A DNA stretch of 36,632 bases. Source: Bacteroidota bacterium. GTDB lineage: Bacteria > Bacteroidota > Rhodothermia > Rhodothermales > UBA10348. The DNA lies in the NCBI GenBank assembly GCA_029262835.1, contig JAJCYQ010000081.1, positions 1 to 36,632 of the forward strand, read 5' to 3'. The notes under the pieces were generated by a model. The model saw nothing but the letters and a program-made list of their open reading frames with translations, did not search any database and had not been told where the DNA came from. Positions 1-6,372 of the stretch are shown in pieces; the stretch's first letter is position 1, and every line of letters begins with the position of its first letter. A program made the position numbers and the translations under genes.

Positions 1-97
1 CTTTGGGTTCGGGCGGCATGACAGCATCTTTTGTGTCGTCACTCCTATGCGTAGCTATGGCTATGCAGACGTCGTGACTCCTTGAATCTGCTGTCAT
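1..97 (-). CDS. Possible 5' end of an unidentified gene (partial, runs off left edge)
   Basis: Downstream of the SpoIIE phosphatase gene, on the same strand, an open frame starts with ATG at 97 and stays open to the window edge. A second in-frame ATG is at 19, giving a start that reads MPPEPK. About 32 codons are visible from the first ATG and they match no family I recognise. The stretch between the two ATGs is part of an inverted repeat (17-26 with 89-98), so it may be an untranslated leader, with the real start at 19. This could also be no gene at all. Confidence 0.25.
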   Translation of the reverse strand, partial: MTADSRSHDVCIAIATHRSDDTKDAVMPPEPK

Positions 98-138
98 GGC
101 GCTCCGAACGAGAGGTCCGCTACTTCTTCAACGGGCTT

Positions 139-1338
139 CTAGACGGCCCGCTTGATGATCAGCAGCGTCGAGTCATCCTCCAGAATGTCCGACTCGTGGT
201 CGAGCGAGAGTGCTTTTTCAAATATCAGGTTGACCATGTCCTCAGAGGACTGGTCCCGGTGGTCATTAACGAGCTGAATGAGGCCATTTTCGCCGAATTC
301 GCTGCCATCCTCTTCGACGCGTTCGGTAATGCCGTCGGTGTAGAGCACGAGAATATCGCCTTTCTCCATGTGCACATAGGCGCGCTCAAGGGGAATGTCG
401 GGCAGCGGACCCATGATGGTGCCCGTCGGATTGAGCATGGTTACGCTACCCTCCGTGAAGAGCAGTCCTGATGTGTGGCCGGCGTTGGCATAAAGGATGC
501 CCCCGCTTGCTTCGAGCTCTGCGAAGAATACGCTGATGAACCGCGACGAAAACGTGCTCTCGTGGATGACCCGGTTGAGCTTTTTCATCGTGAAAATCAT
601 TTTCAGGTTCGTACCGATGCCCATTCTGAGGCCCATCAGTACGTCGCGAACGAGCAGGGCGGCGGGCAGGCCGTGCCCCGATGCATCTCCAATGGCCACG
701 CCCAGGATATCGTCGCCCAGGTCGATGAAGTCATACAGGTCTCCACCCACGGCTTCCGCCGGCTGCGTGCGCACGGCAATGTCGTAACCCTTGAAGACAG
801 GAGGCTTCGTGGGCAGGAGGCTGCGCTGGATGGCCGCGGCCTGGTCCATATCCGAACGGGCGGCCTCGGCCTTGAGGCGGTAGTTGATCGCGAACCGCGC
901 CCCATTGAGGCAGAAGGCAATTTCTTCGCGTTGCCAGCCCGGCAGCAGTCCGAAAAGAATGAGCGCAGACGGCCCGCCGGGAGGTCCCTGCACGAGAAAG
1001 CCAACAAAGGCCACGAATGGTCGCAATCCGTAGAACCACTCGGCGGCCAATTCAGGGTCATCAAAAATGTAGCCGCCTTCCTGCTCAATGCGCTCCAGAA
1101 CAGGATCGTCCGGCGCAATCCTGTCCGGAAACACGGCGGGTGGATGCGTCACCTCCACCAGATGAAATCCTTCGGTGGACTGCTGATAGAGGTGGCCGTT
1201 GCCAAACTCCAGATCAGCCCCGAACGCTTCTTCCAGATCCACCAGTATGTGGCCAATAAATGTGTCACCGGAGCTGGACTCGGATATTTTTCCGAGTACC
1301 CGGTCCATTTTCCGGTAGAACTGCTTGGGGTCTATCAT
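139..1338 (-). CDS. GAF-like / SpoIIE-type PP2C serine phosphatase (RsbU-like)
   Basis: A 399-residue soluble protein. Residues about 20-155 look like a GAF-type sensor fold. Residues about 160-180 form the helical linker with the AAIQRSLLP motif seen in RsbU-family phosphatases. Residues about 185-397 are the PP2C-like SpoIIE domain. Metal-binding landmarks are present: D200 in AVGGDLYDF, D218 in IGDASGHG, D335 in YTDGITE, and D388-D389 near the C-terminus. Such enzymes dephosphorylate anti-anti-sigma proteins (STAS domain) and so drive partner switching, or act in other phospho-signalling. No STAS protein or anti-sigma kinase is visible beside it, so the target is unknown. It lies 12 bases downstream of dnaB on the same strand and is probably the last or next-to-last gene of that run. 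The catalytic class is secure; the physiological role is inferred. Confidence 0.88.
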   Translation of the reverse strand: MIDPKQFYRKMDRVLGKISESSSGDTFIGHILVDLEEAFGADLEFGNGHLYQQSTEGFHLVEVTHPPAVFPDRIAPDDPVLERIEQEGGYIFDDPELAAEWFYGLRPFVAFVGFLVQGPPGGPSALILFGLLPGWQREEIAFCLNGARFAINYRLKAEAARSDMDQAAAIQRSLLPTKPPVFKGYDIAVRTQPAEAVGGDLYDFIDLGDDILGVAIGDASGHGLPAALLVRDVLMGLRMGIGTNLKMIFTMKKLNRVIHESTFSSRFISVFFAELEASGGILYANAGHTSGLLFTEGSVTMLNPTGTIMGPLPDIPLERAYVHMEKGDILVLYTDGITERVEEDGSEFGENGLIQLVNDHRDQSSEDMVNLIFEKALSLDHESDILEDDSTLLIIKRAV

Positions 1339-1350
1339 GCGTTTCGGCCG

Positions 1351-2802
1351 TTAGAATGGCGCGTCGGTATCGTCGCCCGGTGTGGGCTCTCCCACGGGAG
1401 GAATGTAGTCCGTGGGTCCGTAGAACGTCGTCAGGTTCTCGAAACGGGCATGCTGGTCCACGAACGCGAGCGTGACGTCTCCGATGGGCCCGTTTCTCTG
1501 TTTTCCGATGATGATTTCAGCAATGCCTTCCGTGGAGTTTCCATTCTCATCTACCGTGATTCCGTAGCGCTCAGCGCGGTAAATGAAGGCCACGACGTCG
1601 GCATCCTGCTCAATGGATCCCGATTCGCGTAGATCCGACAGCTGTGGTCGCTTGTCACCGCCCCGCGTTTCGACGGCGCGGGAAAGCTGCGAAAGCGCCA
1701 CAACAGGAACATTCAGCTCCTTGGCCAGCCCCTTGAGCGCACGCGAAATACCAGCAATTTCCTGCTCGCGGTTGGCATTCTTGCCCAGACCCGACCCGTG
1801 CATAAGCTGCAGGTAATCCACGATCACCATGCCAATGTCGTGCTCCGCCTTGAGTCGGCGGCACTTGGCACGCAGCTCGAGCGCCGTGAGCCCCGGTGTA
1901 TCGTCGATGAAAATGGGGGCATCCGACAGGCTTCCCGCCGCACGGGCGAGACGGGGCCAGTCGGCGTCGGAGAGCCGGCCTGTACGCGCGGCCTGCGCAT
2001 CGACCCGCGCTTCGGAGGTCAGAAGGCGCTGTGCAAGCTGTCCGGAGCTCATTTCAAGCGAAAAAATGGCGACGCCCGTTTTGTGCTCCTTGTGCATGGC
2101 CGCATTGCGCGCCATGGCGAGCGTAAGCGCTGTTTTTCCCATCGAGGGCCGCGCGGCGATGATGATCAAATCGGACGGCTGCCAGCCGCCGGTCATCTGG
2201 TCAAGGCGCGTGAATCCGCTCGGCACACCCGTAATGCCGCCGTCACGCCCATGGATGGATTCGAGCCGGGTGAGTGTCTCTTTGAGCACTTCGCTGAGCG
2301 ACGTGGCCGACTTGCGCAGCTGCGACTCGGAGATCCGGAAAATATCCCCTTCGGCCTCATCGAGCAGCTCGAAGGCATCGGCCGACGGGTCATAGGCCTT
2401 TCCCACGACAGCCGTCATGGTTTCAATCATCTTGCGCAGGAGCGACTTTTCGGCAATGATGCGCGCATGGTACTCCACGTTGGCCGCCGAGGCGACGGTA
2501 TTCGTGAGCTCGGACAGATAGTAGGCACCGCCGACGGATTCCAGCTCACCCGCGCGCGTCAATTCGTCCGAAAGCGTAATTACATCGACCGGATTTCCAC
2601 GGTCAAACAGGCCGAGGATGGCTGCATAGATCTTGCGGTGCCTGGCGCTGTAGAACGCATCTGGAGCCAGAATTTCAACTGCCCGCGGAATGGCCTCCCG
2701 CTCGAGCAGCATGGCGCCGAGTACGGACTGCTCGGCGTCGGTGGCCTGGGGCGGCAGTCGTCCCGGCGAACGGGACGTACGGATTTCGTCAGGAGGCATC
2801 AT
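1351..2802 (-). CDS. dnaB: Replicative DNA helicase DnaB
   Basis: 483 residues, normal length for the hexameric replicative helicase that unwinds DNA ahead of the replisome. The N-terminal DnaB domain spans about residues 20-125 (TDAEQSVLGAML at 21-32). A linker leads to the RecA-like ATPase domain from about 190. Walker A is ARPSMGKT (217-224). Walker B is VIVDYLQLM (326-334). The SQLSRAVE and DLRESGSIEQDADVV motifs of the C-terminal core follow. No intein is present. The start ATG at 2802 overlaps the stop of the uracil-DNA glycosylase gene by 4 bases (ATGA), implying translational coupling. A second ATG directly follows the first, so the start may be one codon later. Confidence 0.97.
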   Translation of the reverse strand: MMPPDEIRTSRSPGRLPPQATDAEQSVLGAMLLEREAIPRAVEILAPDAFYSARHRKIYAAILGLFDRGNPVDVITLSDELTRAGELESVGGAYYLSELTNTVASAANVEYHARIIAEKSLLRKMIETMTAVVGKAYDPSADAFELLDEAEGDIFRISESQLRKSATSLSEVLKETLTRLESIHGRDGGITGVPSGFTRLDQMTGGWQPSDLIIIAARPSMGKTALTLAMARNAAMHKEHKTGVAIFSLEMSSGQLAQRLLTSEARVDAQAARTGRLSDADWPRLARAAGSLSDAPIFIDDTPGLTALELRAKCRRLKAEHDIGMVIVDYLQLMHGSGLGKNANREQEIAGISRALKGLAKELNVPVVALSQLSRAVETRGGDKRPQLSDLRESGSIEQDADVVAFIYRAERYGITVDENGNSTEGIAEIIIGKQRNGPIGDVTLAFVDQHARFENLTTFYGPTDYIPPVGEPTPGDDTDAPF

Positions 2803-3536
2803 GGGGACGCTACCAGGCTGTCGTAGTGGTCGCGCAGCTTCTGCACGTCCTCCCAGGTGGGTCGCTTCCAGTTCGGATTGCGCAGGAGCGCCGCCGGATG
2901 GTAGGTGACCATGACGGGAATGCCATGGAAATCATGGAAGCGCCCGCGCAGATCGGCAAGTGAGGACTCGACGCCGAGCAGCGACGTTCCCGATGTGCGA
3001 CCGACGCACAGAATCAGTTTTGGCCGGATGAGCGCCATCTGCTTGAGCAGGATGGGCATGTGGGCCGCGACTTCGTCTGCATGCGGCTTGCGATTCTCCG
3101 GGGGGCGGGACTTCAGGATATTCGCGATGTAGACGTCCTCGCGATGGAAAGAAATGGCCTCCAGGATTTTGGTCAAAAGCTTTCCGGCGCGTCCCACGAA
3201 CGGCTCTCCCTGCGCGTCCTCATCGGCTCCGGGTGCCTCTCCGATTACCATCAGATCGGCCGCTGGATTACCCGTTCCAAACACCGGGTTGATCCGCGCC
3301 GAATCGAGTGGAATGAGGACGGTGTCGGCCACCCACGCTTCGAGTTCAGCGAGCGTGCCCAGCTGCGCCATGGCATCGTAAGGTGGTGTGTTCGGAATCC
3401 GGGATTCGATCATGGACAAAGGGGCACGTGGGGCTACAGGGGGCGACTTGTCATCAAGGGTAATGGGAAAAAAACGCCCGTACGCCTCCAGGTGCCACGC
3501 CAGTGCGTGTTTCAGGCGGCGTAATTCATGGTTCAT
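2799..3536 (-). CDS. Family-4-like uracil-DNA glycosylase lacking the iron-sulfur cysteines
   Basis: From the ATG at 3536 the protein has 245 residues. Family landmarks are clear: the GEAPG motif (99-103), GEPFVGRAGKLL (110-121), LKSRPPENR (141-149) and YHPAALLRNP (212-221). These mark the uracil-DNA glycosylases that remove uracil from deaminated DNA in base-excision repair. Canonical family-4 enzymes hold a [4Fe-4S] cluster with four cysteines (CxxC near the N-terminus, KCRPP, and a later AC). Here those places read T72, I75, S143 and H159, so no cluster is expected. About 70 residues precede the conserved core. An upstream in-frame TTG at 3623 would add 29 residues that do not look protein-like, so I prefer the ATG. 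The gene overlaps dnaB by 4 bases. A phage-SPO1-type polymerase-associated glycosylase relative is the main alternative. Confidence 0.88.
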   Translation of the reverse strand: MNHELRRLKHALAWHLEAYGRFFPITLDDKSPPVAPRAPLSMIESRIPNTPPYDAMAQLGTLAELEAWVADTVLIPLDSARINPVFGTGNPAADLMVIGEAPGADEDAQGEPFVGRAGKLLTKILEAISFHREDVYIANILKSRPPENRKPHADEVAAHMPILLKQMALIRPKLILCVGRTSGTSLLGVESSLADLRGRFHDFHGIPVMVTYHPAALLRNPNWKRPTWEDVQKLRDHYDSLVASP

Positions 3537-3627
3537 GGCGTCAGGGTCTGAGCCGGGAAAATAAGGGATCCCGGGTCCCAGTGTATGACTCCGTGGGCGC
3601 CCGAACGCGTTCTGCACGCACAATTTA

Positions 3628-4845
3628 TCAACACTCGAGCAGCGTATGGTGAATAAGGGCCGCTGCTACTTCGGCCTTGGGCAGGACCGGGAGGTTCACA
3701 GTAGACCCATCGCGGCCAAGAAGCGTAACCTTGTTCGTTCCCGCGCCGAAGCCGGCTCCCTCGTCGCCGAGCACATTGAGCACGATCCAGTCCAGGTTCT
3801 TGCGGTCCAGCTTACCGCGGGCGTTTTCCGGGCCGTCGTCCGTCTCCAGCGCAAACCCGATGAGTTGCTGCTGCGCCGTGCGGCGCGCCCCCAGGTCGGC
3901 CAGGATGTCAACCGTGGGGGTGAGTTCGAGCGTGAGCGGCGCCCCATCCTTCTTGATTTTACTGGTAGATGCGCGGGCCGGGGCATAGTCGGCGACGGCG
4001 GCCACCATGACGATGACGTCGTCCTCATGGCGTGCGATCACCGCCTCGTGCATGTCGGCTGTCGACACGACGTCCACGCGGCGTGCGACACCAGGCGGCG
4101 TTGCGAGCGCTACAGGTCCGGCAATTAGCGTGACCTCGGCGCCAAGACGGGCGGCCGTTTCGGCGATGGCAAAACCCATCGTGCCCGACGAGTTGTTGGA
4201 AATGAACCGGACGGGATCGATCGCTTCGCGCGTGGGCCCGGCCGTGACGGTGATCGTTTTGCCAGCCAGTGGACCTGTTCGCTTTGGCGCGGCGCTATCG
4301 AGAACGCGCACCGTCGCATCTACTATCTCCCTCGGCTCAGGCAGGCGTCCGTCGCCGATCAGGCCACTTGCCAGCTCGCCGTGGGCGGCCTCCATGACGG
4401 TGTCGCCTCGCTCGCGCAGCGTCTCCATGTTGGCCTTCGTCGCGGCATGAAGGTACATGTCGTGGTCCATGGCCGGGCAGACGAGCAGGGGACAGCGACG
4501 TGAGAGGGCCACGGCGGTCAGCATGGAATCGCACGCACCATCAACCAGTTTGGACATTGTCTGCGCCGTCGCCGGCGCAATGACCATGATGTCGGCCCAC
4601 AGGCCGAGTCCAACGTGGCGGGTCCAGCTGCCCTCTTCGTTGGGCGGAAAAATCTCGGTATGGACCTCTTCTTCGCTGAGCGTTCCAAGCGTGAGCGGCG
4701 TCACGAACCGGTGGGCGCTCTTGGTCATGACCACGCGTACGCGGGCGCCGGCCTTCTTGTAGAGGCGAACAAGCTCGGCCGCTTTATAGGCGGCAATGCC
4801 GCCGCTGACGCCGAGCACGATATGTTTTCCCTGCAGCGATGTCAT
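3628..4845 (-). CDS. coaBC: Bifunctional phosphopantothenoylcysteine decarboxylase / phosphopantothenate-cysteine ligase
   Basis: 405 residues, full length for the fused CoaBC enzyme that makes 4'-phosphopantetheine in coenzyme A synthesis. The flavoprotein CoaC half covers about 1-185: it has GVSGGIAAYKAAEL (12-25), the catalytic His at 77 (TRHVGL), IAPATAQTMSKL (89-100) and the PAMDHDM substrate-binding stretch (124-130). The CoaB ligase half starts near 190 with ITVTAGPTREAIDPVRFISN, followed by SSGTMG and KxKxD-type motifs. The clamp motif reads GELASGLIGDGRLPEP; the cysteine of the ACG form in E. coli is Ser160 here. I believe ASG is common in Bacteroidota homologues. The gene overlaps gmk by 4 bases, and the rpoZ gene often found between them is absent. 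Confidence 0.96.
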   Translation of the reverse strand: MTSLQGKHIVLGVSGGIAAYKAAELVRLYKKAGARVRVVMTKSAHRFVTPLTLGTLSEEEVHTEIFPPNEEGSWTRHVGLGLWADIMVIAPATAQTMSKLVDGACDSMLTAVALSRRCPLLVCPAMDHDMYLHAATKANMETLRERGDTVMEAAHGELASGLIGDGRLPEPREIVDATVRVLDSAAPKRTGPLAGKTITVTAGPTREAIDPVRFISNNSSGTMGFAIAETAARLGAEVTLIAGPVALATPPGVARRVDVVSTADMHEAVIARHEDDVIVMVAAVADYAPARASTSKIKKDGAPLTLELTPTVDILADLGARRTAQQQLIGFALETDDGPENARGKLDRKNLDWIVLNVLGDEGAGFGAGTNKVTLLGRDGSTVNLPVLPKAEVAAALIHHTLLEC

Positions 4846-5426
4846 GCCACGGCCTCGCAGGCTGCCATGTGGTGCTCGACGAGACGGGTGAATGCGGCGA
4901 GTGCCTTGTCCAGGTCGTCGTTGACAATCGTCACGTCGAACCGATCGGCAAGTGAGAGTTCGTACTGTGCCCGGGTCATTCGCACAGCAAGGGTCTCGTC
5001 CGTCTCCGTCCCGCGCTCGCGCAGGCGTTTCTTCAGGGTCTCAAGCGATGGTGGGGCAATGAAAACGGTGAGCACCGCGTCGCCATACCGCTCCTTTACG
5101 CTGAGGGCGCCGTGCACGTCGATGTCGAGAAGAACCGGCTTTTCGGCGCTCGATGCCTCGACTTCGCTGCACGGCGTACCGTAGAAGCAGCCCGGATAGA
5201 CCTCCTCGTATTCAAGCAGGCGGCCCTGTTCAATGGCCTCGTGGAACGCCGTCCTGTCCATGAAATGGTAGTCGTATCCATCGCGCTCATGGGAGCGTGC
5301 GGGCCGTGTGGTGGCCGACACCGAGAACGTGACCTGCGGCAGGCGCTCCATCAGGCCCCTGGCCAGGGTGGTTTTTCCGGCTCCGGAGGGAGACGTAACA
5401 ACGACAACGCACGGCTTACTCGACAT
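4842..5426 (-). CDS. gmk: Guanylate kinase
   Basis: 194 residues, standard for the enzyme that phosphorylates GMP to GDP. The P-loop SPSGAGKTT lies at 12-20. The GMP-binding region follows: SATTRPARSHERDGYDYHF, then EYEEVYPGCFYGTP. LDIDVHGALSVKE forms the Walker B-like strand, and RLRERGTETDE is the lid. It overlaps yicC upstream by 11 bases and coaBC downstream by 4 bases, so the four genes yicC-gmk-coaBC-udg are very likely one transcript. The yicC-gmk pairing is widely conserved in bacteria. Confidence 0.97.
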   Translation of the reverse strand: MSSKPCVVVVTSPSGAGKTTLARGLMERLPQVTFSVSATTRPARSHERDGYDYHFMDRTAFHEAIEQGRLLEYEEVYPGCFYGTPCSEVEASSAEKPVLLDIDVHGALSVKERYGDAVLTVFIAPPSLETLKKRLRERGTETDETLAVRMTRAQYELSLADRFDVTIVNDDLDKALAAFTRLVEHHMAACEAVA

Positions 5427-6300
5427 TTTCGACCTGCTCGCGGATTTTTTCGAGTTCTTCCTTCATGCCCACGACAAGATGGGCCATCTCGGCATCGTTC
5501 GACTTGGACCCGATCGTATTGACCTCGCGGTTCATTTCCTGGGTCAGGAAATTCAGCTTTCGGCCTACAGGCTCGTTGGAGGCGAGGGCTTCGTTGAAGA
5601 GGTGTACGTGCGAGCGAAGCCGCACGCATTCCTCACGGACATCCAGTTTGTCGGCGAGCAGCGCCATTTCGACTTCGAGGCGGCCACGGTCCACGCGCTC
5701 ATCGGCGAGCAGCTCGGCGAGGCGCTCACGAAGGCGCTCGTGGGACGCGGTGACGCGCTCAGGCCCATGAGTCTCAATCCGCGCAAGGCGCTCTTCAAGG
5801 CCACCGATACGCGCCGAGAGCTCGGCGTGCAGGGCTTCACCTTCCTGCCGGCGCATGTGCTGAAGGGAGACGAGCGCGTCCTCGAGTGCCGCCCGGGTCG
5901 CCACCCAGGCACCTTCGTCCTTTGTGGGGTCAGATGCACTCGTTTCAAGTACTTCGGAAAAGCGGAGTATGTCCGGCAATGAAATACTCGCCTCGGGGAG
6001 GCGGGCCGCCAGGCAGACCTCCTCCAGTACACGCCGTGCCTGGGCCGCAGCCTCCTGGTTCACACGAACCGGGAGCGCGTCTGCCACAGCAGCCTCCAGC
6101 TGCACCTGGACACTTATCCGCCCGCGGGGAATGACCTGCTTGATGAGCCGCTGCATCTCCGTTTCGCGGCTTGCCAGAAGGGACGGCAGGCGCGTGGAGA
6201 CTTCGCAGAAGCGGCTGTTCACGGAGCGAACCTCGACAGTAGCTGTCTGGCCCTCAATGGTGGCTTCTGCTCGGCCAAAGCCGGTCATGCTCGCGATCAT
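5416..6300 (-). CDS. yicC: YicC family endoribonuclease-like protein
   Basis: 294 residues. The N-terminal YicC domain begins MIASMTGFGRAEA, the diagnostic start of the family, and continues with VEVRSVNSRFCEVSTRLPSL. The C-terminal DUF1732 part carries KLNFLTQEMNREVNTIGSKS and ends in a helix with KEELEKIREQVENVE. E. coli YicC has been reported as an endoribonuclease that takes part in small-RNA turnover; activity here is inferred from family membership. It is the first gene of the compact minus-strand run towards dnaB. The 72 bases between it and the FG-GAP gene hold no promoter or terminator that I can recognise, so weak read-through from upstream is possible. Confidence 0.94.
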   Translation of the reverse strand: MIASMTGFGRAEATIEGQTATVEVRSVNSRFCEVSTRLPSLLASRETEMQRLIKQVIPRGRISVQVQLEAAVADALPVRVNQEAAAQARRVLEEVCLAARLPEASISLPDILRFSEVLETSASDPTKDEGAWVATRAALEDALVSLQHMRRQEGEALHAELSARIGGLEERLARIETHGPERVTASHERLRERLAELLADERVDRGRLEVEMALLADKLDVREECVRLRSHVHLFNEALASNEPVGRKLNFLTQEMNREVNTIGSKSNDAEMAHLVVGMKEELEKIREQVENVE

Positions 6301-6372
6301 GAATGGGTCCGGTGATGTGGTTAGATCGCGTGTACGCCGAACGTGCCCTGCCGATCCACTCGCCCGGTCTCG

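Noticed and set aside
475-1632. Plus-strand open frame of 385 codons
   Set aside because: It lies opposite the SpoIIE phosphatase and dnaB genes, both firmly identified, and shows no domain; long antisense frames are common in GC-rich DNA.
3537-3623. TTG start for the uracil-DNA glycosylase
   Set aside because: It adds 29 residues with no conserved character; the ATG at 3536 begins a helix-like N-terminus.
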